A DNA stretch of 64,000 bases, from positions 62,001 to 126,000 of the forward strand of contig NZ_JAJOIL010000001.1 in the NCBI RefSeq assembly GCF_021209385.1. Reading direction: 5' to 3'. This document shows, one piece after another, positions 52,425-61,711 of the stretch; the first letter of the stretch is position 1; the number at the start of each line of letters is the position of its first letter. Made by a program: the position numbers and the translations under genes. The notes under the pieces are model-generated. The model was not told where the DNA came from and did no database searches. It saw only the letters and a list, made by a program, of their open reading frames with translations. Origin of the DNA: Seleniivibrio sp. (GTDB lineage: Bacteria > Chrysiogenota > Deferribacteres > Deferribacterales > Geovibrionaceae).

Positions 52425-52987
52425 CCACCTATGGGAAGTTTAAAGAGACTCTTGAGGCTCCCGAAAAAGCTGTTGTGAAACTCTATGCGCACAAGCATTT
52501 TTCTCGCTTTTTCATTTTTCATGATGCTGGGAATGATGGAGGAGAAAGAGTTAAGCTGCTGCATATAGATCATCTGCGGCAGCCTGTTGGTGCTGACGCC
52601 CGCCTCAATGAGGTCGGAAACGAATCTTTTCAGCACAGCTTTAAAAATATCCACGGTCTCCTTCTGTTCCTCCGCCAGCAGGATAAGATACTTTTTATCT
52701 GTGAATCTCTTTTTAATATCCTGATCTATTATCAGGCGCTTCGTGTGGGATACAAATCCCCAGCGCGACCTGTCTGTAGCCAGACAGAGCATGTAATTAT
52801 AAAAACAAACGTAATACTGAACAAAATAATTTTCAAGGGGTTCGGCCAGATTTTCTGCGTCCGCGGGCGCAGTTTCAGACTGACGAACCTCGAAGCTGAC
52901 CATCTTAAACATCTTATTAGTGAATTCGGTAAGGCTGAAAGTCAGCTCACCTTCATTAATCTGGTCTGCCGTAATATCCCATTCCAT
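52421..52987 (-). CDS. Uncharacterised 188-residue protein coupled to the GNAT-like gene
   Basis: A mostly helical cytoplasmic protein with no recognised family. It is rich in aromatic residues around YFVQYYVCFYNYMLC and has an acidic-basic tail (NEKARKMLVRIEFHNSFF). Its stop overlaps the ATG of the GNAT-like gene. A YcgR-like flagellar gene is divergent on the other side (193 bp). Confidence 0.6.
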   Translation of the reverse strand: MEWDITADQINEGELTFSLTEFTNKMFKMVSFEVRQSETAPADAENLAEPLENYFVQYYVCFYNYMLCLATDRSRWGFVSHTKRLIIDQDIKKRFTDKKYLILLAEEQKETVDIFKAVLKRFVSDLIEAGVSTNRLPQMIYMQQLNSFSSIIPSIMKNEKARKMLVRIEFHNSFFGSLKSLFKLPIGG

Positions 52988-53114
52988 TCATAACTCCTGA
53001 AATAACCTAAAATACCATATAAAGTATAATCATTATCGGAACAAGGACAATATAACTCAATCACTCATTTTAGAAAAGGTTTTTAAATACTATAATTTCC
53101 TCATAATTTTCCGC

Positions 53115-53141
53115 TAAATTTTTGCGCGCGGTTTTCGATTT
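53115..53141 (+). promoter_or_regulatory. Candidate sigma-28 (FliA) promoter of the YcgR-like gene
   Basis: TAAATTTT (53115-53122), an 11-nt spacer and TTCGATTT (53134-53141) resemble TAAAGTTT-N11-GCCGATAA. A competing TATAAT lies at about 53089. Confidence 0.4.
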
Positions 53142-53179
53142 ATATTGTATATCAGGAAATTTCCACATAGGTGTAAAAT

Positions 53180-53960
53180 ATGTTTAGCCTTGTGCTCAAT
53201 AAGATGTCAGACTATATAAATACACATAAAAGCCATGACGAAAACGGTTTGGATTTTGTTTTTGCGGAGAGTGACGGCGTGCAGAAAGAAGATATAAAAA
53301 ACATCGAAGAACACATGTCTGTGAACACCAGAGTTTCGGTCGCAATAAAAAAATGCGAACTATCAGGGTGTGTACGACTCCCGCGTGGAAGACTTTGACG
53401 ACAATAATATTTATATCTCACAGCCCTCATCGGAAGGAGTACCCGTTCCGATGGTGCCGGGAACCATAGCCCACATTGAATTTGTAAACAACAAGGGACG
53501 TTTCCGGTTTGAGACAACAGTGACAGGAAGAACGTCACAGGGCAGGGTTACTCTGGTTGCGATCGAAAAACCCAAAACATTGGTAAGAAACCAGCTCCGC
53601 GAGTTTTACAGGGTTGAAACGCGCATCAAAGGAAAAGTGAAAATATTCTACTCCGCAGTTCCCGATAAGAACATGAAGATACCCCACAAAAGCATAGACT
53701 GTATGGTGATGGATGTTTCAGGCGGCGGAGGAAAGCTCATAACATCCTCGTGGATAGAGAACAAGCAGTCGTTTCTTCTGGACATGTCCGAAGCCATACC
53801 GGAACTGGACAACGCTCCATGCACGGCAATACGCGTTAAGAGGATTCAGGAGCGCACTGAGGTAAGCTTCCGTTTTGACTTCACGAAGGAATCCGACAGA
53901 AATCTTATCATAAAGTACGTTTTCAGAAGACAGATAGAACTGAAACAGACTTTAGGATAA
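53180..53960 (+). pseudogene. YcgR-type PilZ protein interrupted by a frameshift in an A7 run
   Basis: The first frame (53180-53398) encodes the start of a flagellar-brake-type protein (LVLNKMSDYINTH...VSVAIKK). After the A7 run at 53346-53352 the true frame shifts by +1 and reads NANYQGVYDSRVEDFD, the YcgR N-terminal domain. It then continues to a PilZ domain (RNQLREFYRVETRIKGKVKI; DVSGGGGKL). Six A instead of seven would give one continuous protein of about 259 residues. The RXXXR motif that binds c-di-GMP in PilZ domains lies in REFYR. Sequencing error, phase variation or transcriptional slippage at A7 are all possible. It lies downstream of a sigma-28-like promoter. Confidence 0.75.
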
Positions 53961-54065
53961 GAGATTTATCCTTAATTAACAAAAACTTGCATTATTATTT
54001 AAATGTATTTCTTGCAAACATTACAAGAGCGCGGTATTTTATAGCAAAATTCTGAGGTGAAAAGG

Positions 54066-54686
54066 TTGATAGCTAAAGAGGGATTTCCTTTTGTTCTTGG
54101 CGCGCTTGCTGTTTTTCTTGTACTGGTGATATTTCCGGTCAAACTGATAATATTTATAGTGGGGCTTTTCTGTGCCTTCTGCATATGGTTCTTCCGCGAT
54201 CCGGAGCGCAGCATACCGCCGTTTAAAGACGTTCTGGTTTCCCCTGCCGACGGCAAGGTCATCGAGGTGTTCCAGTCCGAACACAACGGACAAACCGTCA
54301 CAAAAATAAGTATATTCATGAACGTGTTCAATGTGCACGTTAACCGTATGCCCATCACCGGAAAGATCCTTTCCGTTAAACATATCGATGGCAAGTTCCT
54401 CCCCGCGGACAGACCCGACGCATCATATGAAAACGAACAGAACGTAATCGAAATAGAGAGCGAATACGGTAATATTACCGTAAAGCAGATAGCAGGGCTC
54501 ATCGCCCGCAGAACGGTCTGCTATGCCAAAGAGGGCGAAACACTGCCCATCGGCGACAGGCTCGGTATCATCAAATTCTCTTCACGCCTTGAAGTGTTCG
54601 TTCCGAAAGGATTTGACATTTCACTTAAAAACGGCGATATTGTCAAAGCAGGCGAGTCAGTTCTCGCCAAATATACAGGTGCATAA
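54066..54686 (+). CDS. psd: Phosphatidylserine decarboxylase (short form)
   Basis: A 206-residue proenzyme that converts phosphatidylserine to phosphatidylethanolamine. It has an N-terminal membrane stretch (FVLGALAVFLVLVIFPVKLIIFIV), then RDPERSIPPFKDVLVSPADGKV and MNVFNVHVNRMPITG. The maturation site usually reads FGS, with the serine becoming pyruvoyl; here it is KFSSRLEVFVP, so Ser replaces Gly. I start at TTG 54066 because GAGGTG ends six bases upstream; a GTG at 54057 would add three residues. pssA follows after 3 bp. Confidence 0.92.
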   Translation: MIAKEGFPFVLGALAVFLVLVIFPVKLIIFIVGLFCAFCIWFFRDPERSIPPFKDVLVSPADGKVIEVFQSEHNGQTVTKISIFMNVFNVHVNRMPITGKILSVKHIDGKFLPADRPDASYENEQNVIEIESEYGNITVKQIAGLIARRTVCYAKEGETLPIGDRLGIIKFSSRLEVFVPKGFDISLKNGDIVKAGESVLAKYTGA

Positions 54687-54689
54687 TCA

Positions 54690-55439
54690 ATGAACAGTGC
54701 TGTTCAGAACAAAAATTATGTTCTGCCGAACCTCGTGACCATCATGGGGCTTTTCTGTGGTTTTTACTCTATCATCGCTTCCCTGAAAGGACAGTATACC
54801 CTTGCGGCCAGTGCAACCCTTGTTGCATTCGTTTTTGACGGTATTGACGGAAAGATAGCGAGATTAATGAACGCCACAAGCGATTTCGGTATTCAGCTCG
54901 ACTCACTGAGCGATCTTGTTTCGTTCGGCGTTGCGCCGGCAATCCTTGTCTATAAATGGGCGCTTGAACCCTACGGCAGACTTGGCTGGATGGCGGCGTT
55001 CCTTTTCATTGCCTGCGGGGCGCTGCGTCTTGCACGTTTCAACGTAATGACCAAAAAAATAGACCCCAGATACTTCATCGGACTGCCTATTCCTGCTGCT
55101 GCGGGTGTGGTTGCGTCCAGTGTCCTTTTCGTAAAAGAATATATCGGCAACCCCGAAGATATAACACTCCCCGTCTGGTTCACATTCACAATATACATCC
55201 TTGCTTTCCTGATGGTCAGCAACGTTAAATATTACAGCGGGAAGTCACTGTTTCAGCAGAAATCATACAATGTACTTGTTATGTTCGTTCTGGCTATCTT
55301 CGTTATCGGGCTTATCCCCGAGCTATCTCTATTCGTTCTATCTGTCGGCTATGCGTTCAGCGGACTGCTGCTATTCGCTTATAAACGGCTAAGACACCCT
55401 GCGGGGAACTCTGAGGAACCTTTCGGAACGGAAGTGTGA
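54690..55439 (+). CDS. pssA: CDP-diacylglycerol-serine O-phosphatidyltransferase
   Basis: A 249-residue membrane enzyme making phosphatidylserine from CDP-diacylglycerol and serine. The CDP-alcohol phosphotransferase motif is complete: FDGIDGKIARLMNATSDFG, then QLDSLSDL. Six or more TM helices follow. It is placed directly after psd, the next enzyme of the pathway, so the pair makes phosphatidylethanolamine. Confidence 0.95.
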   Translation: MNSAVQNKNYVLPNLVTIMGLFCGFYSIIASLKGQYTLAASATLVAFVFDGIDGKIARLMNATSDFGIQLDSLSDLVSFGVAPAILVYKWALEPYGRLGWMAAFLFIACGALRLARFNVMTKKIDPRYFIGLPIPAAAGVVASSVLFVKEYIGNPEDITLPVWFTFTIYILAFLMVSNVKYYSGKSLFQQKSYNVLVMFVLAIFVIGLIPELSLFVLSVGYAFSGLLLFAYKRLRHPAGNSEEPFGTEV

Positions 55440-55460
55440 TTTCACATCTATGTTAAACCG

Positions 55461-55495
55461 AAGCCTCAGCCCTAACGGGTTGGGGCTTTTTTTTT
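55461..55495 (+). terminator. Terminator after pssA
   Basis: AGCCTCAGCCC, TAAC, GGGTTGGGGCT is followed by nine T. Confidence 0.92.
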
Positions 55496-55591
55496 CGATT
55501 TTGTGAGGAAGGAGGAAACAGCGATGCTATCAGGACTAAAAAATAAATAGAAACCTAAAGAAATAAACACTAAAAATAAGGAGAAGGAACA

Positions 55592-57151
55592 ATGTCAAAA
55601 AGAAAGATCATAGTATTCGACACAACACTGAGAGACGGAGAACAGGCACCCGGTTTCTCCATGAACACGGAAGAAAAGATTCAGATGGCAATTCAGCTTG
55701 AAAAAATGGGCGTGGATGTTATGGAAGCAGGCTTCCCCATCTCTTCACCCGGCGACTTTGAAGCTGTCAGCCGCGTTGCCGCCGTTATAAAGAACTGCGG
55801 TGTGGCTGGTCTCTGCCGCGCAAACAAAAAAGACATCGAAGTGGGCTGGGACGCTCTGAAAGGCGCTGTCCGCCCCCGCATCCATACATTCATAGCAACA
55901 AGCGACATCCACCTTCAGTACAAACTGAAAAAGAGCAGAGAAGAAGCTCTCCAGATAGCCGTGGACGCAGTTAAATTCGCCAGAAACCTTTGCGGAGACG
56001 TTGAATTCAGCGCAGAGGACGCAACAAGAAGCGATCTGGATTACCTGTGCCGCGTTGTTGAAGCTGTAATCGCGGCCGGCGCAAGCACTGTTAACATCCC
56101 CGACACTGTAGGGTATACTGTACCTATGGAGTTTGACAAAATAATCAGCACCATCATGAACAAGGTTCCCAACGTGGACAAGGCGCGCATAAGCGTACAC
56201 TGCCACAACGACCTCGGTCTGGGCGCTGCAAACTCTCTGGCAGCCATAAAGGCGGGCGCAACACAGGTTGAATGTACCGTCAACGGTATCGGCGAGCGGG
56301 CAGGCAACACATCTCTGGAAGAAGTCGTCATGGCTATGACAGTCAGAAAGGACATCTTTGACGATGTTGAGTTCGGGCTGAACACAAAAGAGATTTACCG
56401 CTCAAGCAAAATGCTGACAGCCATCACAGGCGTACACGTTCAGCCCAACAAAGCCATCGTAGGCAAGAACGCGTTCGCACATGAAGCCGGAATCCATCAG
56501 GACGGCGTGCTGAAAAACAGAATAACTTACGAAATAATGACCCCCGAAAGTGTGGGATACCCCGAAAACAGCCTTGTTCTGGGTAAGCACTCCGGTCGTC
56601 ACGCTTTCGTACAGAGACTGCAGGCTCTCGGTTTAGAAATAGCGGAAGAAGCTATGCAGACAGCATTTGACACTTTCAAGATTTTAGCCGATAAGAAGAA
56701 AGAGGTCTTTGATGAAGACATCGAGAACATAGTTCTCAACCAGTCTGCCCAGACAACTAAACACTTTGATCTGGACAGGGTGAACATGTTCAGCGGCAAC
56801 ACAGCGATCCCCACAGCAACCGTAAGACTTAAAACGGCAACAAACGAATTCATTACTGATGCATCAATCGGCGACGGTCCCGTTGACGCTGTTATGAAAG
56901 CCATTGAAAGGATCGCCGGTATCCCCGGCAGACTGAAAAGCTACAACATCAAAGCCCTTACCGAAGGAAAGGATGCTCAGGGTGAAGTTACCATAGCGGC
57001 TGAGTTTGAAAAATGCGGTTACTCCATCAAAGGACGGGGAACTGACACGGATGTAGTTGTTGCAAGTGCAAAAGCATATCTTGACGCACTTAACAAATAC
57101 ATAACCAGAAAAGAGTCAAAACTCGCCCCAAGGTTACCCGAAGGGATATAA
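55592..57151 (+). CDS. leuA: 2-isopropylmalate synthase
   Basis: A 519-residue enzyme, the first committed step of leucine synthesis from 2-oxoisovalerate and acetyl-CoA. Motifs: DTTLRDGEQAPGFSM at the N-terminus, metal-binding HCHND in ISVHCHNDLGLG, HEAGIHQDGVL, GKHSGRHAF. The C-terminal LeuA dimer/allosteric domain (about 390-510) is present, so leucine feedback inhibition is expected. AAGGAG lies before the start. It stands alone, unlike leuABCD operons; ilvA is at the other end of the window. Confidence 0.97.
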   Translation: MSKRKIIVFDTTLRDGEQAPGFSMNTEEKIQMAIQLEKMGVDVMEAGFPISSPGDFEAVSRVAAVIKNCGVAGLCRANKKDIEVGWDALKGAVRPRIHTFIATSDIHLQYKLKKSREEALQIAVDAVKFARNLCGDVEFSAEDATRSDLDYLCRVVEAVIAAGASTVNIPDTVGYTVPMEFDKIISTIMNKVPNVDKARISVHCHNDLGLGAANSLAAIKAGATQVECTVNGIGERAGNTSLEEVVMAMTVRKDIFDDVEFGLNTKEIYRSSKMLTAITGVHVQPNKAIVGKNAFAHEAGIHQDGVLKNRITYEIMTPESVGYPENSLVLGKHSGRHAFVQRLQALGLEIAEEAMQTAFDTFKILADKKKEVFDEDIENIVLNQSAQTTKHFDLDRVNMFSGNTAIPTATVRLKTATNEFITDASIGDGPVDAVMKAIERIAGIPGRLKSYNIKALTEGKDAQGEVTIAAEFEKCGYSIKGRGTDTDVVVASAKAYLDALNKYITRKESKLAPRLPEGI

Positions 57152-57225
57152 AATGCTTGATAAATACAAATAAAAGCATATAATAATATCACCCAAGTAA
57201 AAAAGTTTCAATTTATGGTGAATTA

Positions 57226-58944
57226 ATGAAACTAAAAGTCAAGATTCTATTATATGTTGCCATTACGGTTTTTGCCGGAATGACCGTGCTGTTTACGATT
57301 AACTTCTTCATGCTTAAAAGCAATATGTTCAAGGACGAGGTTGCAAAGGCAAGAAGTTTCGTACTGGCGGCGGAGGGTGTCAGAGAGTTCATGGGGCTTG
57401 CTTCGGCAGCCGACGTTTACAAAACCGATGAACTCAAAGACGATATCAACAGGCTTTTACTGACGGTTCCCATAGTTGGCTCCATGAAGGCTATGGAACT
57501 GAAATCGGAAGAAGCGGGGCTGAAATTTAAAGTCCCGAAAATCTCACCGAGAAATCCCGTCAACGAACCTGACGATATAGACCTTATCGCCCTTAAGGAA
57601 CTTGACAAGATGGACAGCGGTTCAGGCGTAAGCCCTGAATATGTCTATCACGACAAAGAAAACCACCAGTTAAGATATTACAAGGCCATCAGGCTTACGG
57701 AAGTTTGTTTAAAATGCCACGGAGACCCTGCGACATCGCAGGCTCTCTGGGGCAATTCCAACGGTCTCGACCCCACCGGCGTTAAAATGGAAAACTGGAA
57801 AGCAGGAGAACTCCACGGAGCTTTCGAGGTTTATCTCCCCACAGAACCGGTTTATGCCGCAATATACAGAAACCTCACCGTATCGTTCCTTGTTTTTCTT
57901 CCGGTTACGATTGTAATTTTAATAATACTTTACCTCATCAACTCCAGATATATATTTAACAGATTACAGGAAGTGGGTTCTGCACTCACGAAGATAGCGG
58001 CAGGCGACTTCACCGTACGCATGAAGGTTTCAAACGATGACGAGGTCGGCGATCTTGAAAAAGCTACCAATAAAATGACTGCTGACGTTAACAACGCACT
58101 CATGGTGGTGACAGATTCAATAGCCTCCATAGCGTCAACATCAGCGGAACTCTCAAGCAACGCGGAAACCATAGCCAGAGGAGCAATCGAACAGTCCGAA
58201 CAGGTTGCAGCCACAGCATCCGCCGTTGAAGAGGTAAGCTCGACCGTTGTCGAAGTTGCCCACAACGCGGCGAACGTTTCAAAAAGTGCCGAAGAGGCAA
58301 GTAATTCAGTTTCAAAAGGTCACTCGCTTGTGCAGGAGACCAGAAACATGATGGAACAGATAGCCCAGACAGTTTCTGAATCCGCTGTCACTGTGCGCAA
58401 ACTCGGTGAAAACAGCGAACAGATCGGTCAGATAATTCAGGTTATCGACGACATCGCAGACCAGACAAACCTTCTGGCGCTCAACGCAGCCATTGAAGCG
58501 GCAAGAGCCGGAGAACACGGACGCGGTTTCGCAGTTGTTGCCGACGAAGTACGCAAACTTGCAGAAAAAACTGTGAAGGCTACTCAGGAAATAGCCGACA
58601 TGATCCAAACCATTCAGGCGGATACGGGCGGCGCGGTTGCAGGAATGCACGAAGGCGTTCAGCAGGTGGAAAGCGGTACCAAAAAAGCGGAAGAAGCAAA
58701 AGAAGCTCTCGATGTCATTATGAAAAACGTGGACAACGTATCCAACGAGGTCACCATGATCGCCCGTGCAACGGACGAACAGGCTTCGGCGACGGAAATG
58801 ATGGCACGAAGCATAGAGAATATCTCACACGTTACAGGTGAGAACTCCAACGCTTCACAGGAAACAGCAAGAGCCGTTGAACAGCTCAGCCAGTTGGCTT
58901 CGGAACTTCAGGGACTCATCCACAGGTTCAAAACAACGAAATAA
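57226..58944 (+). CDS. Chemoreceptor with periplasmic c-type haem domain
   Basis: A 572-residue MCP. TM1 (6-30) is followed by a Tll0287/DUF3365-like domain (about 35-205) with RNPVNEPDD and the haem motif CLKCH (161-165). TM2 (about 213-236), HAMP and the signalling domain follow (tip [20 protein letters not shown]). Haem in the sensor implies chemotaxis to redox conditions or to a gas such as NO or oxygen. The kinase at 13985 carries the same domain. The final terminator is adjacent. Confidence 0.93.
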   Translation: MKLKVKILLYVAITVFAGMTVLFTINFFMLKSNMFKDEVAKARSFVLAAEGVREFMGLASAADVYKTDELKDDINRLLLTVPIVGSMKAMELKSEEAGLKFKVPKISPRNPVNEPDDIDLIALKELDKMDSGSGVSPEYVYHDKENHQLRYYKAIRLTEVCLKCHGDPATSQALWGNSNGLDPTGVKMENWKAGELHGAFEVYLPTEPVYAAIYRNLTVSFLVFLPVTIVILIILYLINSRYIFNRLQEVGSALTKIAAGDFTVRMKVSNDDEVGDLEKATNKMTADVNNALMVVTDSIASIASTSAELSSNAETIARGAIEQSEQVAATASAVEEVSSTVVEVAHNAANVSKSAEEASNSVSKGHSLVQETRNMMEQIAQTVSESAVTVRKLGENSEQIGQIIQVIDDIADQTNLLALNAAIEAARAGEHGRGFAVVADEVRKLAEKTVKATQEIADMIQTIQADTGGAVAGMHEGVQQVESGTKKAEEAKEALDVIMKNVDNVSNEVTMIARATDEQASATEMMARSIENISHVTGENSNASQETARAVEQLSQLASELQGLIHRFKTTK

Positions 58945-58953
58945 ATTCTTTGA

Positions 58954-58985
58954 GGCGGAAATCTTCGGGTTTCCGCCTTTTTCTT
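58954..58985 (+). terminator. Terminator after the haem chemoreceptor
   Basis: GGCGGAAA, eight bases, TTTCCGCC is followed by TTTTTCTT. Confidence 0.9.
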
Positions 58986-59092
58986 GCTTTCTATCTCATT
59001 TTCAAATATACTTATCCGCACTTTTTCGGTTATAGTTCTTTTTCCAATAATCAAATGAACAAAATTTAAATGATATATCGGAGGATTTTCAG

Positions 59093-59842
59093 ATGTCAGG
59101 ACATAGCAAGTGGGCAAACATAAAGCACCGCAAAGCGGCTCAGGATGCCAAGAAAGGTAAGGCTTTCACAAAAGTTGCAAAAGAGATAGTTGTTGCAGTT
59201 AAGGAGGGCGGTGCAGATCCGGATATGAACTCGCGTCTGCGTCTGGCGCTTGACAAAGCTAAAGAATGTAACCTCCCCAAAGACAACATTGACCGCGCCA
59301 TAAAAAAAGGTTCCGGCGAAGGCAACGAAAACACGTTTGAAGAGATCACATACGAAGGCTACGGACCAGGCGGCGTCGCCATCCTTATCAAAGCGCTCAC
59401 CGACAACAGAAACCGTACCGTTGCAGAAGTGCGCAGCACAATGAACAAAAAAGGCGGGAACATGGGCGAGGCAGGATGCGTCGCATGGATGTTCGAGTCT
59501 AAAGGCATAATAGAGATACCCAAGGATAAAGCGGACGAGGAGACACTCCTTGAGCTTGCTCTGGAACTTGGCGCAGAGGATGTTAAAGACGAAGGCGACG
59601 TTTTTCAGGTTGTTACAGAAGTCGGCACATACTTCTCCGTGAAAACCGCTCTCGAAGAACAAAAATATGAAATAAACTACTCCGAAGTCACTATGAAGCC
59701 GAAGAACACCATCACAATCGGCGAAGACGACCTCAGAAAACTTTTCAATATAACCGACGCACTGGAAGACCTTGACGACGTTCAGGAAGTATTCTCCAAC
59801 TTCGACGCTGACGAGGCAACAATGGCGGCTATGGAAGAATAA
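59093..59842 (+). CDS. yebC: YebC/PmpR family protein
   Basis: A 249-residue protein of the YebC/TACO1 family (SGHSKWANIKHRKAAQDAKKGKAF at the N-terminus; GYGPGGVAI). Members have been described as transcription regulators and, more recently, as translation factors relieving proline stalling. It overlaps ruvC by one base (TAATG), the usual yebC-ruvC order. Confidence 0.95.
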   Translation: MSGHSKWANIKHRKAAQDAKKGKAFTKVAKEIVVAVKEGGADPDMNSRLRLALDKAKECNLPKDNIDRAIKKGSGEGNENTFEEITYEGYGPGGVAILIKALTDNRNRTVAEVRSTMNKKGGNMGEAGCVAWMFESKGIIEIPKDKADEETLLELALELGAEDVKDEGDVFQVVTEVGTYFSVKTALEEQKYEINYSEVTMKPKNTITIGEDDLRKLFNITDALEDLDDVQEVFSNFDADEATMAAMEE

Positions 59843-60333
59843 TGCCTGAAATAGTAATGGGGGTTGACCCGGGGCTTAACTGCACAGGCATCGGCATAGT
59901 TCAGGTCTGGCCCGGCAAGGTCGAATATGTTGCCCACAGAGTTGTCAGAACCGACGCAAAGGAGACACTGCCCCAAAGGCTGGCTGTCATATGCGCCGGA
60001 GTCCGCGACGCTGTGGACGAGTTCAAACCCTCATATTCTGCCGTTGAGGACGTGTTTTATTCAGTAAACGTTAAAAGCGCCATGCTTCTGGGACAGACGC
60101 GCGGCGCGATAATCGCCACCCTGCTTTCAAGCGGACTGGAAGTGCGCGAGTTTACCGCATTACAGATAAAAAAGGCGGTTGTCGGCTATGGAAAAGCTGA
60201 TAAATCTCAGGTTAAACACATGGTCGAGATACTTTTGGGACGTAAGATAGGCAACGTGCCTATGGACGCAACGGACGCCCTCGCCTGCGGTATCTGTCTC
60301 GGTCTCAATCTTACGGGGAGGTTAGTATCATGA
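59842..60333 (+). CDS. ruvC: Holliday-junction resolvase RuvC
   Basis: A 163-residue endonuclease resolving Holliday junctions. Acidic catalytic residues are in MGVDPGLNCTGIGI (Asp8), VEDVFYSVN (Glu) and the C-terminal DATDALACGICL (Asp pair). The gene overlaps ruvA by 4 bp (ATGA). Confidence 0.96.
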   Translation: MPEIVMGVDPGLNCTGIGIVQVWPGKVEYVAHRVVRTDAKETLPQRLAVICAGVRDAVDEFKPSYSAVEDVFYSVNVKSAMLLGQTRGAIIATLLSSGLEVREFTALQIKKAVVGYGKADKSQVKHMVEILLGRKIGNVPMDATDALACGICLGLNLTGRLVS

Positions 60334-60908
60334 TATACAGCGTGAAAGGCATACTTGTTGAAAAACTCCCTACTACTGCGGTTATAGACACGGGAACAGT
60401 GGCGTTTGAAATATCCATCTCCGCCGCAACCTACCGCACTCTGCCCCAGACAGGCGAGAAGGCGGGACTTTACACCCATTTCGTAATGCGCGAGGATGCG
60501 GTCGCCCTTTACGGGTTCGCCACCATCGAAGAGAAAAAACTCTTCCTCCTGCTGAACACTATTTCAAAGATAGGTCCGAAGATAGCTCTTGGCATACTGT
60601 CAGCCATGGAAGCCAAAAAATTCATGAATGCAGTGGTGCAGAACGATATAACACTCATTGCCACCATCCCAGGAATAGGCAGAAAATCAGCGGAAAGGAT
60701 AATAGTTGAGCTTAAGGATAAGTTCGGTCAGCTTGCCATACAGCCGGAAGGCTCACAGGCGGCGGGCGGCACCGAAGATCTGGTCAGTGCGCTGACAAAC
60801 CTCGGCTATTCGGTCAACGACTGCCGCAAGGCTGTTACGAAGGTGTATAAGACCGATGCGGCGTTCGACGAACTCTTCCGCCTCGCCCTGAAAGAGCTTT
60901 CACAGTAA
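60330..60908 (+). CDS. ruvA: Holliday-junction branch-migration protein RuvA
   Basis: A 192-residue DNA-binding subunit of the RuvAB motor. It has an N-terminal OB fold (MIYSVKGILVEKLPTTAVIDTG), two helix-hairpin-helix motifs (ISKIGPKIALGIL; IPGIGRKSAERIIVEL) and a C-terminal domain III (DLVSALTNLGYSVNDCRKAV). It completes yebC-ruvC-ruvA. No ruvB follows: the next 90 bases hold a repeat and the neighbouring gene is on the other strand. Confidence 0.96.
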   Translation: MIYSVKGILVEKLPTTAVIDTGTVAFEISISAATYRTLPQTGEKAGLYTHFVMREDAVALYGFATIEEKKLFLLLNTISKIGPKIALGILSAMEAKKFMNAVVQNDITLIATIPGIGRKSAERIIVELKDKFGQLAIQPEGSQAAGGTEDLVSALTNLGYSVNDCRKAVTKVYKTDAAFDELFRLALKELSQ

Positions 60909-60919
60909 AACACAGACTG

Positions 60920-60999
60920 CCGCGTCATTCCATTCCTCGCAGTGACATCTGTTCGTCTTCGCGAGGGCTTTATGCCCGAAGCTGCCTGAATCTCAATAC
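60920..60999. repeat. Dispersed intergenic repeat, family A copy 4
   Basis: Aligns over about 75 bases with 8223-8303, including CGTCTTCGCGAGGGCTTTA and CCCGAAGC. It lies downstream of ruvA and of the convergent nitroreductase gene. Confidence 0.6.
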
Positions 61000-61003
61000 A
61001 GCA

Positions 61004-61576
61004 TCAAAAACTTGCTAAATGCACGTCTTTTGCAGTGTATTTCGGCACAAAATGATCCCCTTCGGCATCGCGATAGTAAGCAACGTCGCCCGTACAGTCC
61101 GTCAGCACAACGTTCTCGACGGGATACCCGAAAGCGACTATCCAGAGCAGATTATATCTTTCACCAACACCCAGAAGAGCGTTTATCTCTTTTTTCATAC
61201 AGTTTCCTATCATACAGCTCCCAACACCTTTTGCCATGGCGTAAAGGCACATATTCTGCATAGCTATGCCCGAATCCACCTGCGGCATCGCCACTGAGGG
61301 CGCTTCGGTATCTGCATACACAGCAACGTATGCAACGGGACGTTCCGCCTCTACAGGTCCATCCCAGTCTTTAAGCCTGCCCGCCCAGCGAAGTTCAGGA
61401 TAAATCTTTGAACACATCTCCTCGCTGCTGATGGTGACATATCTCAAAGGCTGTGCATTTGCTCCGCTCTGAGAAAGTCTCGCCGCGTCCACAAGCCCCG
61501 ACATAAACTCTGCGTCGAGCTTGCGCGAATTATTAAAGCGCCTGTAAGACCTTGTCTTCTTTATTAAATCCAGCAT
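61004..61576 (-). CDS. Nitroreductase-family FMN protein
   Basis: A 190-residue FMN-dependent oxidoreductase. Family features: RSYRRF near the N-terminus (FMN phosphate), AARLSQSGANAQPLRYVTI, and DSGIAMQNMCLYAMAKGVGSCMIG in the middle. A few extra cysteines are present. The ATG at 61576 has AGGAGG five bases upstream; the longer frame to 61918 has none and would run across the DUF2325 promoter. The physiological substrate is unknown. It is divergent from the DUF2325/DUF2023 pair, with a Fur-like box between them. Confidence 0.85.
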   Translation of the reverse strand: MLDLIKKTRSYRRFNNSRKLDAEFMSGLVDAARLSQSGANAQPLRYVTISSEEMCSKIYPELRWAGRLKDWDGPVEAERPVAYVAVYADTEAPSVAMPQVDSGIAMQNMCLYAMAKGVGSCMIGNCMKKEINALLGVGERYNLLWIVAFGYPVENVVLTDCTGDVAYYRDAEGDHFVPKYTAKDVHLASF

Positions 61577-61666
61577 TTCTGCCTCCTCTGAAATTGTTAT
61601 AAAATATACTAATCTGCAAAACGGACAAAATAAATAGAAAATACCTGTTGACTTTTGCCTCTTATT

Positions 61667-61685
61667 GATATTAAGTATCAATATC
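61667..61685. promoter_or_regulatory. Fur-like box before the DUF2325/DUF2023 pair
   Basis: GATATTAAGTATCAATATC matches the classic 19-bp Fur box at 14 positions and is itself a near-palindrome. A TTGACT -35 lies at 61648-61653, so the box would cover the -10 region. Confidence 0.55.
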
Positions 61686-61711
61686 ATTAACTGCCAAACG
61701 AGGAGATATTT

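Noticed and set aside
60909-61003. ruvB expected after ruvA
   Set aside because: Only a repeat and the end of a convergent gene are present; ruvB must be elsewhere, as in many genomes.
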